64,000 nucleotides of DNA from Chitinimonas viridis (GTDB lineage: Bacteria > Pseudomonadota > Gammaproteobacteria > Burkholderiales > Chitinimonadaceae). Positions 36,307 to 44,675 of the stretch are shown piece after piece. How positions within the stretch are numbered: the first letter of the stretch is position 1; each line of letters opens with the position of its first letter. Made by a program: the position numbers and the translations under genes. The stretch covers positions 259,937-323,936 of the forward strand of contig NZ_JAUFPU010000018.1 of assembly GCF_030409555.1 (NCBI RefSeq), given 5' to 3'. Below the pieces are notes generated by a model. That model did not search any database and was not told the origin of the DNA. It was given only the letters and a program-made list of their open reading frames with translations.

Positions 36307-37902
36307 ATGCGCCTACTGCCCAGAAGCAGCCTGACCCAGCGCCTGCTGCTGCCCATACTGCTGGTGGGCGCTGCCGTGGCGCTGGCCTGCGTTGCCCTTA
36401 CCATGCAATTGCGTGAACAGATGGTGCGCACCGCCGGCATCAAGGCCGCCCAGACCCTGGCCCAGCAGACCACCGTGCTGCGCGCCTTCTATACCAGCGA
36501 GATCACCACCCGGGCGGGTGCCGCAGGCATGCATTTCGGTGCCAACTTCCGCGAGCAGCCCAATACCCTGCCCTTGCCCGCCACCCTGGTCAAAGCCCTG
36601 GGCACCGCCATCAGCAAGGAGTACCCCGGCACGGCTATCCGCCTCTATAGCCGCCACCCCTTCCCCAACCGGGTGGCCACCGAAAGCTACGATGCCTTCG
36701 AGCTGGCCAGCATCACCGCGCTGGAACGCAATCCCGACATCCCCCAGCAAACCCTGCAGCGTGTGGGCGAGCGGCTCTACGCTCGCTATGCCGTTGCCGA
36801 CCGCATGCAGCAGGCCTGCGTCAGCTGCCATAACAGCCACCCCGATTCCCCCAAGCGCGACTGGAAGGTGGGCGATGTACGTGGTGTAGTTTCAGTGACA
36901 GTGCCAGTGGAGGACGTTGCCGCCCAGGTCAGCCATGGCATGGCCAGCCTGGGCCTGCTGGTGCTGGCCGGCTTCTGCCTGATCACCGGCGTAGCACTGT
37001 GGCTGACTCGCCAGGTACTCAGGCAGGTAGGTGGCGAGCCTGAATACGCGGCCGATATCGCCAGGCGGGTAGCAGAGGGCGATCTGTCGGTTGCCGTGCA
37101 AACGCACCGCAACGACAGAGACAGCCAGTTGCATGCCATGCAGCATATGGTCGACAGCCTGCGCCAGGTCGTGACCGAGCTGCATGCTTCTGCGGCCGTC
37201 ACCGTTTCGGCTTCCGGCCACGTGGCCGCCGCTTCGCAGGCGCTCAGCGCCACTACCTCGGAGCAAGCCGCCAATGTGGAAGAAGCCAGCGCCGCACTGA
37301 CCCAGATAAGCGCCAGCGTCAGCCTCAACGCCAGCCATGCCCAGACCACCGATGCCATTGCCTGGCAGGCGGCAGACGCCGCCAGTCAGGCCAGGATATC
37401 GGCGCAGCAGACCGTACAGGCCATGCGTGAAATTGCCCGCAAAGTAGCCTTGATAGACGATATCGCCTTCCAGACCAATATGCTGGCCCTGAATGCCGCC
37501 ATAGAGGCTGCCCGCGCCGGGCAAAGCGGCAAGGGCTTTGGCGTAGTCGCCACCGAGGTACGCAAACTGGCCGAGCGTAGCCGTACTGCCGCCGAGGAGA
37601 TAGGCCGGCTATCCCTGAACAGCGTGGACCAGGCCGAACAGGCCGGCCACCTGCTTGACCAGGTCGAGCCATCCATACGGCGAACCGCCGAACTGGTACA
37701 ACAGATCGCCGCCGCTAGCCGCGAACAACGCAATGGCCTGGAACAGATAGCCCTGTCCGCCAGTCGCCTGTCTGCCACCACTCAGACCAATGCCGCCTCC
37801 TCCGAAGAGCTGTCCGCCACGTCTGAGCGCCTGAATGAACAGTCCCAGCAATTGCAGGAAATAGCGCACCGCTTCCGGTTGCCGCCGGATGGGCTGGCGT
37901 AG
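36307..37902 (+). CDS. Methyl-accepting chemotaxis protein with Tll0287-like haem domain
   Basis: 531-residue transmembrane chemoreceptor. N-terminal membrane helix (about 13-36), a periplasmic domain (about 37-205) of the Tll0287/DUF3365 type with a c-type haem motif CVSCH (Cys171, Cys174, His175), a second helix ([19 protein letters not shown], about 211-230), a HAMP domain, and a signalling domain with the hairpin tip [43 protein letters not shown] that contacts CheA/CheW. A haem-bearing sensor suggests detection of redox state, O2, NO or similar; the ligand is inferred, not shown. ATG at 36307 has GGAGG upstream. Single gene ending in a strong terminator. Confidence 0.88.
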   Translation: MRLLPRSSLTQRLLLPILLVGAAVALACVALTMQLREQMVRTAGIKAAQTLAQQTTVLRAFYTSEITTRAGAAGMHFGANFREQPNTLPLPATLVKALGTAISKEYPGTAIRLYSRHPFPNRVATESYDAFELASITALERNPDIPQQTLQRVGERLYARYAVADRMQQACVSCHNSHPDSPKRDWKVGDVRGVVSVTVPVEDVAAQVSHGMASLGLLVLAGFCLITGVALWLTRQVLRQVGGEPEYAADIARRVAEGDLSVAVQTHRNDRDSQLHAMQHMVDSLRQVVTELHASAAVTVSASGHVAAASQALSATTSEQAANVEEASAALTQISASVSLNASHAQTTDAIAWQAADAASQARISAQQTVQAMREIARKVALIDDIAFQTNMLALNAAIEAARAGQSGKGFGVVATEVRKLAERSRTAAEEIGRLSLNSVDQAEQAGHLLDQVEPSIRRTAELVQQIAAASREQRNGLEQIALSASRLSATTQTNAASSEELSATSERLNEQSQQLQEIAHRFRLPPDGLA

Positions 37903-37969
37903 TACTACCAGCGACATCCCAACGGCCTTGCTGTGGTGCTCGCAGCCCAGATTGTCAGACCGATAAAGC

Positions 37970-37998
37970 AAAAAAACACGCCATCGGCGTGTTTTTTT
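37970..37998. terminator. Bidirectional terminator between the MCP gene and sspB
   Basis: Perfect 13-bp stem AAAAAAACACGCC / GGCGTGTTTTTTT with loop ATC; A and T tracts make it work on both strands for the two convergent genes. Confidence 0.92.
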
Positions 37999-38030
37999 GG
38001 ATGCGCAGCAGTAAAAGCCTGTTCAAAGGC

Positions 38031-38525
38031 CTACTTCACCACGCGCAGATGCCCACGCCCTGCAGGCGGCGCAGCGGGTGGCGGTTCTTCATCATCGGCC
38101 GGCGGTGCCTCCTTGGCATCCTCCTTCAGCACCACGGCTTCCGGCACGCTGGGCGACACCGGCCGCAAGGCGCTGACGCGTTCCTCGCCGTGCTCCTCCT
38201 CACCTGCTTCGGCGAACTCCGGCTCCCAGGCCATGCCCTCGCCCGTCTCGCGGGCAAACAGGGATACCACGGCGCCTATGGGCACGGCGATGTCGCGGGA
38301 CACGCCATTGAAGCGTGCCGAGAAGTGCACATAATCGTCACCCAGCTGCATATTGCGGGTGGCGTTATAGCTCACATTGAGGGTGATCTCACCATTCTTC
38401 ACGAACTCCATGGGCACCTGCATCTTGCCGCGTACGGCGACCACCAGATAAGGCGTGTAGCCATGGTCGGAGCACCATTCGTGGATGGCGCGCATCAGGT
38501 AAGGCTTGATCGGAACTGGTTTCAT
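38031..38525 (-). CDS. sspB: ClpXP protease specificity-enhancing factor SspB
   Basis: Adaptor that delivers ssrA-tagged and other substrates to ClpXP. The 164-residue product has the ordered SspB domain (about 1-110, PIKPYLMRAIHEWCSDHGYTPYLVV, then NISYNATRNMQ-like NVSYNATRNMQLG), an acidic flexible linker, and the C-terminal ClpX-binding XB motif GRGHLRVVK, nearly identical to the E. coli tail. I start at the ATG at 38525 (MKPVPIKPYLMRA), not at the longer frame. It lies 84 bases downstream of sspA in the same direction, the standard arrangement. Confidence 0.95.
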   Translation of the reverse strand: MKPVPIKPYLMRAIHEWCSDHGYTPYLVVAVRGKMQVPMEFVKNGEITLNVSYNATRNMQLGDDYVHFSARFNGVSRDIAVPIGAVVSLFARETGEGMAWEPEFAEAGEEEHGEERVSALRPVSPSVPEAVVLKEDAKEAPPADDEEPPPAAPPAGRGHLRVVK

Positions 38526-38609
38526 GCGCTTCGCGTAGGAGAAGGAAGGAGTCGGTACAAGGCAACAGGCCCGACACGGCATGGCCGGTCGGGCCCATCA
38601 CGCCTTACA

Positions 38610-39215
38610 TCATTTGCGCATGGCTTTTTCGTTAGGCGTCATCGAATCGATAAACGCCTGACGGCCGAACAGACGCTCGGCGTACTTGAGGATGGGTGCC
38701 ATCGGCTTGGACACTTCCACGCCGTAGTGCTCCAGACGCCACAGCAGGGGCGCAATCGCCACGTCCAGCATGGAGAACTCTTCGCCCAGCATGAACTTCT
38801 GCTTGGCAAACAGCGGCGCGATCTGGCCCAGGTTGTCACGGATGGTGGTGCGGGCCTTCTCCAGGTCCTTCTTGCTGGACGCGCTGTTCTCCAGGGTGCG
38901 CACATGCACGAACAGTTCGCGCTCGAAGTTGAACAGCATCAGGCGGGCACGGCCGCGCATGATGGGGTCGGCCGGCATCAGCTGCGGATGCGGGAAGCGC
39001 TCATCAATGTATTCGTTGATGATGTTGGATTCGTACAGGCACAGGTCGCGCTCGACCAGCACAGGCACTTCGTTGTACGGGTTCATCACGGCCAGGTCTT
39101 CCGGCTTGTTGTGTATGTCCACGTCAACGATCTGGAAGTCCATGCCCTTTTCGAACAGGACAATACGGCAGCGGTGGCTGAAAGGGCAGGAAGTGCCGGA
39201 GTACAGGGTCATCAT
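38610..39215 (-). CDS. sspA: Stringent starvation protein A
   Basis: GST-fold RNA polymerase-associated regulator that affects stationary-phase and acid-stress gene expression. The 201-residue product starts MMTLYSGTSCPFSHRCRIVLFEKGMDFQIVDVDIHNKPEDL (thioredoxin-like domain) and continues with a helical GST C-domain (about 85-200). Like other SspA proteins it lacks obvious GST catalytic chemistry. Either Met of the MM start is possible. sspB follows; upstream is petC and its terminator, and an unusual palindrome lies in the leader. Confidence 0.93.
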   Translation of the reverse strand: MMTLYSGTSCPFSHRCRIVLFEKGMDFQIVDVDIHNKPEDLAVMNPYNEVPVLVERDLCLYESNIINEYIDERFPHPQLMPADPIMRGRARLMLFNFERELFVHVRTLENSASSKKDLEKARTTIRDNLGQIAPLFAKQKFMLGEEFSMLDVAIAPLLWRLEHYGVEVSKPMAPILKYAERLFGRQAFIDSMTPNEKAMRK

Positions 39216-39267
39216 AAGCGGGGGATCTCCATCAACGGCAATAGTCGTAAACGATCGAGTTTAGCAT

Positions 39268-39281
39268 TTTGCCTAGGCAAA
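39268..39281. promoter_or_regulatory. Palindrome upstream of sspA
   Basis: TTTGCCTAGGCAAA is a perfect 14-base palindrome 53 bases upstream of the sspA start, within the stretch where its promoter must lie between the petC terminator and the gene. Operator role inferred from position. Confidence 0.45.
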
Positions 39282-39312
39282 TAGCCAGAAAAGCAACATA
39301 AGCAACTGATTC

Positions 39313-39345
39313 AAAAAAGAAAACGGGAGGAATCACCTCCCGTTT
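39313..39345 (-). terminator. petABC terminator
   Basis: 10-bp perfect stem AAACGGGAGG / CCTCCCGTTT with a 5-base loop; read on the minus strand it is followed by a T-rich run (TTCTTTTTT) and lies 34 bases past the petC stop. Confidence 0.88.
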
Positions 39346-39378
39346 CCGACTGCAGGACCACACAGCTGCGGGGCAGGC

Positions 39379-40197
39379 TTAGTGCAGGTCGCTCCAGTAC
39401 TCGCGCTTCAGGATATAGGTCATGGGCACCAACAGGAAGATCAGGAACAGCAGCACGCTGTAGCCTATGCTCTCGCGCTTCACCTGGGCCGGTTCGCTCA
39501 TCCACACCATGTAGTTGGTCAGGTCGGTCATACGCTCGTCAAAGTCGAGCATATTGGCCTTGCCGTCTTCCAGGCGGGTCAGTTCGCCCGCTTTGGTCAG
39601 CACCAGCTGGTGGGTGGTGATCTTATCCTTGCCGTTCACATGCTCCACCGTCTCCCAGGAGCGGGCCACCGGGCCCTTGGCCTCGGCCTTGCCCTCGACG
39701 GTACGCAGTTCCAGGTCGCCCTGCAGCTGCCACAGCACATGCGGCATGCCAACCTTGTCGAACACCGCGTTGTTCCAGCCAGTGGGACGGCTGCTGTCGC
39801 GGTAGAAGCTGCGCAGATAGGTGTAGAGCCAATCGGCACCACGCGAGCGGGCAATCAGGGTCAGGTCGGGCGGGGTGGCGCCAAACCAGGCCTTGCCGTC
39901 CTTGGCCTGCATGGCCACGCGCATCGGGTCGCCCACCTTGTCGGTGGCGAACATCAGGTTGTCCTTGATCTGCTGCTCGCTCAACCCCAGGTCGGTCAGG
40001 CGGTTGTAGCGCATGGAGCTGGCGCCATGGCACGACAAGCAGTAGTTCACGAACACCTTGGCGCCGCGCTGAACCGATTCGGCATTGGCGACACGCAGCT
40101 CAACCTTGTCCAGCGCGACACCGCCAGAGGCCGCCAGGGCGGTCAGCGGGGCCAGCAAGGCACAGGCGGCGATAATCCGGGCAATCTTGTTTTTCAT
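39379..40197 (-). CDS. petC: Cytochrome c1 of the bc1 complex
   Basis: Membrane-anchored haem c subunit of ubiquinol-cytochrome c reductase, passing electrons from the Rieske protein to soluble cytochrome c. The 272-residue product has a signal peptide (MKNKIARIIAACALLAPLTALAA), the haem motif CLSCH (Cys53, Cys56, His57), the c1 motif region RSRGADWLYTYLRSFYRD and GMPHVLW, and a C-terminal anchor (IGYSVLLFLIFLLVPMTYIL, about 243-262) ending in a short cytosolic tail. It is the last gene of petABC, 18 bases after petB, and followed by a strong terminator. Confidence 0.95.
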   Translation of the reverse strand: MKNKIARIIAACALLAPLTALAASGGVALDKVELRVANAESVQRGAKVFVNYCLSCHGASSMRYNRLTDLGLSEQQIKDNLMFATDKVGDPMRVAMQAKDGKAWFGATPPDLTLIARSRGADWLYTYLRSFYRDSSRPTGWNNAVFDKVGMPHVLWQLQGDLELRTVEGKAEAKGPVARSWETVEHVNGKDKITTHQLVLTKAGELTRLEDGKANMLDFDERMTDLTNYMVWMSEPAQVKRESIGYSVLLFLIFLLVPMTYILKREYWSDLH

Positions 40198-40215
40198 CTT
40201 ATTCGTCTCCCTCGA

Positions 40216-41571
40216 TCAAACCAGCTTGGCGAACACAAACGAACCAAGGATGGCGATACCCACGTACATCAGGAATGCCAGCTGGCGCGAGGTATTGGTT
40301 TCGGTAACGCGTGCCGGCACCGGCTCGGTGCCTGGGTCGTTCTTGGTATAGAACGGCATGGCCAGGAAGAAGCCGAAGTAGATGACACTGAAGATCTGCG
40401 ACAGGATGGTGCGCAGCTCAGTCGGTGCCTTGGCACCCAGGATACCCAGGCCGATAAAGGAGATCAGGAACAGCACCAGGGCCGTCTTGAACTTCTTGCC
40501 ACGATAGCGGATGGACTTGACCGGGCTGCGATCCAGCCAGGGCAAGAAGGCAATGATCACCACAGCCGCACCCATGCCTATCACACCCCATACCTGGGTA
40601 CCCAGGAAGGACGGAATGGCGCGCAGGATGGCGTAGTAAGGCGTGAAGTACCAGACCGGTGCAATATGCGGCGGGGTCTTCAGCGGGTCAGCCGGATCGA
40701 AGTTCGGGTGCTCCAGGAAGAAGCCGCCCATCTCCGGCGCAAAGAACACCACATAGCTGAAGATCACCAGGAACACCGCCACACCAAAGATATCCTTGAT
40801 GGTGTAGTAGGGGTGCATGGGGATGCCATCCAGCGGAATGCCGGTCTTGGGATCCTTGTTCTTCTTGATTTCGACGCCATCGGGGTTGTTCGAACCCACT
40901 TCGTGCAGCGCTACCAGGTGAGCCACCACCAAGCCCAGCAGGACCAGCGGCACGGCAATCACGTGCAGGGCAAAGAAGCGGTTCAGGGTCGCATCGGACA
41001 CCACGAAGTCACCCCGTATCCACACCGACAGGTCAGGCCCGATCACCGGGATGGAAGCAAACAGGTTGACGATCACCTGCGCACCCCAGAACGACATCTG
41101 GCCCCATGGCAGCAGATAGCCCAGGAAGGCTTCGGCCATCAGGCACAGGAAGATCAGCATGCCGAAGATCCAGATCAGTTCGCGTGGCTGCTTGTAGGAG
41201 CCATAGACCAGACCGCGGAACATGTGCAGATACACCACCACGAAGAACATGGAGGCGCCGGTGGAGTGCATGTAGCGGATGATCCAGCCACCCGCCACGT
41301 CACGCATGATGTATTCGACCGAATTGAAGGCGACCGACACATTGGTGCCGGGAATCAGCGACCCATCCGGCTTGTAGTTCATCGTCAGGAAGATACCGGT
41401 GACGATCTGTATCACCAGCACCAACAGGGCCAGCGAACCGAAGTAGTACCAGAAGTTGAAGTTCTTGGGCGCATAGTACTCGGACATATGCGCTTTCCAT
41501 GATGCCGTCACCGGGAACCGGTCATCCACCCAGTTCACCACGGTATTCGTCAGGGCTTGCAGCTTGCTCAT
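40216..41571 (-). CDS. petB: Cytochrome b of the bc1 complex
   Basis: Core inner-membrane subunit carrying two b haems and both quinone sites. The 451-residue product has about eight to nine transmembrane helices; conserved elements include GSLALLVLVIQIVTGIFLTMNYKP, the haem-ligand helices (RYMHSTGASMFFVVVYLHMFRGLVYGSYK and FFALHVIAVPLVLLGLVVAHLVALHEVGSNNPDG), and PEWY-type quinol site region APVWYFTPYYAILRAIPS (here VWYF). Length is typical for Proteobacteria with an extra C-terminal helix. It sits 15 bases after petA and 18 before petC. Confidence 0.96.
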   Translation of the reverse strand: MSKLQALTNTVVNWVDDRFPVTASWKAHMSEYYAPKNFNFWYYFGSLALLVLVIQIVTGIFLTMNYKPDGSLIPGTNVSVAFNSVEYIMRDVAGGWIIRYMHSTGASMFFVVVYLHMFRGLVYGSYKQPRELIWIFGMLIFLCLMAEAFLGYLLPWGQMSFWGAQVIVNLFASIPVIGPDLSVWIRGDFVVSDATLNRFFALHVIAVPLVLLGLVVAHLVALHEVGSNNPDGVEIKKNKDPKTGIPLDGIPMHPYYTIKDIFGVAVFLVIFSYVVFFAPEMGGFFLEHPNFDPADPLKTPPHIAPVWYFTPYYAILRAIPSFLGTQVWGVIGMGAAVVIIAFLPWLDRSPVKSIRYRGKKFKTALVLFLISFIGLGILGAKAPTELRTILSQIFSVIYFGFFLAMPFYTKNDPGTEPVPARVTETNTSRQLAFLMYVGIAILGSFVFAKLV

Positions 41572-41586
41572 TTCAGGCCTTCCCTC

Positions 41587-42174
41587 TTATTTGTCTTCGC
41601 CGACCAGCAACACCGCATCATTCAGGTACTTGTAGGGCGGTATGTCGAGGTTCTTGGGAGCGGGCACGCCGGAATAAACGCGGCCTGCCAGGTCGAACTT
41701 GGAGCCGTGGCAAGGGCAGTAGAAACCACCCATCCAGTCCGCACCGAGATCAGCCGGGGCCAGATCGGGACGGAAAGTCGGCGAGCAGCCGAGGTGGGTA
41801 CACACCCCCAGGGCCACCAGTATATTGGCCTTGTCGGCACGGGCACGCGTCTTGTTCTTGGCGTACTCCGGCTGATCGCTGCCGTTCGAGTCGGGGTCGG
41901 TCAGCTTGCTTTCGATCTTGGCAAGGCTATCCACCATTTCCTTGGTGCGGTTCACGACCCACACCGGCTTGCCGCGCCACTCGACGTCTATCTTCTGGCC
42001 TGGCTCGAGCTTGCTGATGTCCACCTCTACCGGCGCACCGGCAGCCTTGGCACGCTCAGACGGGAAGAAGCTGGCAATAAAGGGCGTGGCGACCCCGACC
42101 ACGGCGACGCCACCCACGGCGCCGGTCGCGAGCGTCAGGAAGCGCCGCTTGCTGTTGTCCACTTGATTCGTCAT
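41587..42174 (-). CDS. petA: Rieske iron-sulfur subunit of the bc1 complex
   Basis: Membrane-anchored 2Fe-2S protein that oxidises ubiquinol. The 195-residue product starts with a Tat-type leader that stays as anchor ([29 protein letters not shown]), fitting the tat genes in the window, and has the cluster motifs CTHLGC and CPCHGSKFD with a longer spacer between them ([22 protein letters not shown]), common in Betaproteobacteria. I start at the ATG at 42174; the longer open frame upstream is leader DNA. It is the first gene of petABC, with a 395-base upstream region holding repeats. Confidence 0.95.
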   Translation of the reverse strand: MTNQVDNSKRRFLTLATGAVGGVAVVGVATPFIASFFPSERAKAAGAPVEVDISKLEPGQKIDVEWRGKPVWVVNRTKEMVDSLAKIESKLTDPDSNGSDQPEYAKNKTRARADKANILVALGVCTHLGCSPTFRPDLAPADLGADWMGGFYCPCHGSKFDLAGRVYSGVPAPKNLDIPPYKYLNDAVLLVGEDK

Positions 42175-42318
42175 ACCCAGTCCCTGACTTTCTGACTTTT
42201 TTGAAATGTGTAAACCCAGGATGCCGGCAGCAGGTCTGCTTACCGAGACCGACGGCACTGAGAGCAACCGACAAGACCCAGCACAGCAACACCGGCCATG
42301 CGCGCAAGCGTCGGCTGT

Positions 42319-42376
42319 ACCTGGGGTACGGCAAGCTTGCGCCACAACACCGGGAGGGTTTTGTCAGCGGCTCTTA
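42319..42376. repeat. Intergenic repeat, copy B
   Basis: Upstream of petA. Its reverse complement (GAGCCGCTGACAAAACCCTC...) matches the left end of copy A over 50 bases with seven differences. It abuts the large inverted repeat at 42374-42426. Confidence 0.65.
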
Positions 42377-42426
42377 GGCTCTGTTGTCATCTGCCTCAGG
42401 CAGAAGCACATCACAACAGAACCTAA
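42374..42426. repeat. Imperfect inverted repeat upstream of petA
   Basis: Arms TTAGGCTCTGTTGT (42374-42387) and ACAACAGAACCTAA (42413-42426) pair at 13 of 14 positions and enclose a smaller hairpin CTGCC-TCA-GGCAG (42391-42403). No coding sequence. The remaining gap to the Nif3-like gene (42427-42569) shows no gene; this whole 395-base stretch must contain the petABC promoter, which I cannot pinpoint. Confidence 0.6.
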
Positions 42427-42569
42427 ACTAGGTGATTTTAACCGATTCCCCCAGCTTGGATAAGCCTTTGCCGCAATGGGGTTATTGAAAGCCCCCCTGG
42501 CACTGTGCTTTCGGCGCCACAGCAACACCCAAACAACTACCTGCAACAGCCCGCCACGGCTAGGCGGCA

Positions 42570-43316
42570 TCAGATCGGGTTGGCCAATTCCACATAGTGG
42601 GTATCCAGCCCAAACTGGCCGGCCAGATGGGCCGCCAGCGCCTGCACGCCGTAGCGTTCGGTGGCATGGTGGCCTGCCGCGACAAAGGCCACACCATGCT
42701 CCAGCGCAGCATGGTAGTTATGCTCGGACGCCTCGCCGGTCAGAAAGACATCGCAACCCGCCGCAATCGCCCCGGCAAAATAACCCTGCGCCCCGCCCGT
42801 ACACCACCCCACCCGCCGCACCGGCCGGTCGCCCTCACCAATCACCAGGGGCCGCCTCCCCAGGCTGGCCTCGACCCGCTGGGCAAACCCCGCCAGGCTG
42901 CACGCCTGCTGCGGCACACCCAGCCAGCCCAGCTCCTGCTCACCAAAGCGCCCCTCCGCCACCAGGCCCAGCAACGCCCCCAGGCTGGCGTTGTTGCCCA
43001 GCTCCGGATGCGCATCCAGCGGCAGATGGTAGGCCAGCAGGCTGATATCATGCTGCAGCAGCTTGCCCAGGCGGCGACGCTTGCTGCCCACCACCCGGGC
43101 ATCCTCGCCTTTCCAGAAATAGCCGTGATGCACCAGGATGGCATCTGCCTCCCAGGCGATGGCAGCATCGATCAAAGCTTCGCTGGCCGTCACGCCACAC
43201 AGCAGGCGCTGCACTTGGGCACGCCCCTCGACTTGCACGCCATTGGGGGCATAGTCTTTGTAACGGTCTTGCTGGAGCAGTTGTCCGGTATAATTTTCCA
43301 ACTCACGCAATAACAT
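42570..43316 (-). CDS. Nif3-like dinuclear metal centre hexameric protein
   Basis: 248-residue member of the Nif3/YbgI (DUF34) family, which forms hexameric rings with a two-metal site; in databases often called GTP cyclohydrolase I type 2, but the function is not settled. Metal-binding signatures are visible: [11 protein letters not shown] (His pair), [12 protein letters not shown], and GHHATERYG near the C-terminus. The conserved start [14 protein letters not shown] sets the ATG at 43316; the longer frame runs into the divergent degS region. Only 23 bases separate its start codon from that of degS. Confidence 0.9.
   Translation of the reverse strand: MLLRELENYTGQLLQQDRYKDYAPNGVQVEGRAQVQRLLCGVTASEALIDAAIAWEADAILVHHGYFWKGEDARVVGSKRRRLGKLLQHDISLLAYHLPLDAHPELGNNASLGALLGLVAEGRFGEQELGWLGVPQQACSLAGFAQRVEASLGRRPLVIGEGDRPVRRVGWCTGGAQGYFAGAIAAGCDVFLTGEASEHNYHAALEHGVAFVAAGHHATERYGVQALAAHLAGQFGLDTHYVELANPI
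43289..43294 (+). promoter_or_regulatory. Candidate -10 box of degS inside the nif3-like gene
   Basis: A perfect TATAAT on the plus strand, 46 bases before the degS ATG and within the first codons of the divergent gene. No good -35 at 16-18 bases is present, so this is tentative. Confidence 0.35.
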
Positions 43317-43339
43317 AGCGGCCGCCGTTCGCAAATCAC

Positions 43340-44509
43340 ATGAAAAAACTCTGGCTGATTTTCGCACAAACCACCACCGTGGGTCTGGCGGTCTGGTTTT
43401 TGCTCACCCTACTCAAGCCGGGCTGGATACCCAAGCAGATGGCCGATGTGGTCACGCTGCGCGAAGCACCCGCGGTGGAAGCCCCCGTGCACCTGCCTGG
43501 CAATATCAGCTACCGCGAAGCGGTACGCCATGCCATGCCCAGCGTGGTAAACATCTATACCAGCAAGGAAATCAAGAAACGGCGCCACCCGCTGCTGGAC
43601 GACCCGCTGTTCCGCCGCTTCTTCGGCGACCGCTTTGAGAATAGCGAGAGCCAGCGCACCTCCAGCCTGGGCTCGGGGGTCATCGTGTCGGCACAGGGCT
43701 ATATCATCACCAACAACCATGTGGTGGCCTCGGCCGACGAAATCCAGGTGGCCCTGTCGGACGGCCGCACCACCACCGCCATCGTAGTGGGCGCCGACCC
43801 TGAAACCGATCTGGCCGTGATCAAGATCGATCTGCCCAACCTGCCTGCCATCACCTTCGGCCAGGTCGAAAAGCTCAATGTCGGCGACGTGGTCCTGGCC
43901 ATAGGCAACCCCTTTGGCGTGGGCCAGACCGTCACCATGGGCATCGTCTCGGCCTTGGGGCGCACCAATCTGGGCATCAATCCCTTCGAGAACTTCATCC
44001 AGACCGATGCCGCCATCAATCCCGGCAACTCTGGCGGCGCGCTGGTCGATAACGCCGGCAACCTGGTGGGCATCAACAGCGCCATCTATTCGCAAACCGG
44101 CAGCGCCGTGGGCATAGGCTTCGCCATTCCCGCCAGCACGGTAAAGAGCGTGATGGAACAGATCATCAAGGACGGCGCCGTCACCCGTGGCTGGATAGGG
44201 GTGGACACCCAGGATCTGACGCCCGAGCTGGCGGCCAGCTTCAACCTGGCCGAGGGCACCGAAGGCGTACTGATCAATGGCGTGGTAAGAGGCGGCCCGG
44301 CCGACCGTGGCGGCGTCAAGCCTGGCGATGTGCTGATTGCCGTCAACGGTGAAGCCATCCATGACTTCAACGGCATGCTGAACCTGGTGGCCAACCAGAA
44401 GCCCGGCCAGGAGGCCAGCATCAAGGTACTGCGCGGCGGCAAGCCGCAGGAATACAAGGTCAAGATAGGCAAGCGCCCACCACTGGCCAGCGACCCAGGC
44501 GAAGAATAA
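43340..44509 (+). CDS. degS: DegS/AlgW-type periplasmic serine protease
   Basis: Membrane-anchored HtrA-family protease of 389 residues. One N-terminal helix (about 3-25), a trypsin-like domain with the triad His127 (TNNHVV), Asp157 (DPETDLAV) and Ser231 (NPGNSGGAL), and a single PDZ domain (about 285-375, [29 protein letters not shown]). One PDZ and a membrane anchor fit DegS/AlgW, which cut the anti-sigma factor RseA/MucA on envelope stress, rather than two-PDZ DegP. The acidic loop and RSSLGSG region are conserved. It is divergent from the nif3-like gene and converges on tatC across a terminator. Confidence 0.9.
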   Translation: MKKLWLIFAQTTTVGLAVWFLLTLLKPGWIPKQMADVVTLREAPAVEAPVHLPGNISYREAVRHAMPSVVNIYTSKEIKKRRHPLLDDPLFRRFFGDRFENSESQRTSSLGSGVIVSAQGYIITNNHVVASADEIQVALSDGRTTTAIVVGADPETDLAVIKIDLPNLPAITFGQVEKLNVGDVVLAIGNPFGVGQTVTMGIVSALGRTNLGINPFENFIQTDAAINPGNSGGALVDNAGNLVGINSAIYSQTGSAVGIGFAIPASTVKSVMEQIIKDGAVTRGWIGVDTQDLTPELAASFNLAEGTEGVLINGVVRGGPADRGGVKPGDVLIAVNGEAIHDFNGMLNLVANQKPGQEASIKVLRGGKPQEYKVKIGKRPPLASDPGEE

Positions 44510-44525
44510 GCGCCGCCAGCGCGCA

Positions 44526-44554
44526 CCTAGCCCGAACCGCTACGCCGGGTTTTG
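44526..44554. repeat. Intergenic repeat, copy C (partial)
   Basis: 29 bases downstream of degS match the right part of copy A (14278-14306) with three differences. Only the right part of the element is preserved here. Confidence 0.55.
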
Positions 44555-44581
44555 CTAGCGACGCCGACCCCCCGCCTGATG

Positions 44582-44627
44582 CAAAACACCCTAAGGCCTG
44601 GACACAGATCCAGGCCTTGGGGTGTTT
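44582..44627. terminator. Bidirectional terminator between degS and tatC
   Basis: 19-base arms AAAACACCCTAAGGCCTGG / CCAGGCCTTGGGGTGTTTT pair with a single mismatch around an 8-base loop; A/T tracts on both sides. Confidence 0.9.
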
Positions 44628-44675
44628 TACATGGCGAATCCAGCGCGGAAAATCGGCCGTGCCTCGCCCGCCAGC

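Noticed and set aside
39382-41502. 706-codon open frame on the plus strand across petB and petC
   Set aside because: Antisense to unmistakable cytochrome genes; no protein family features of its own.
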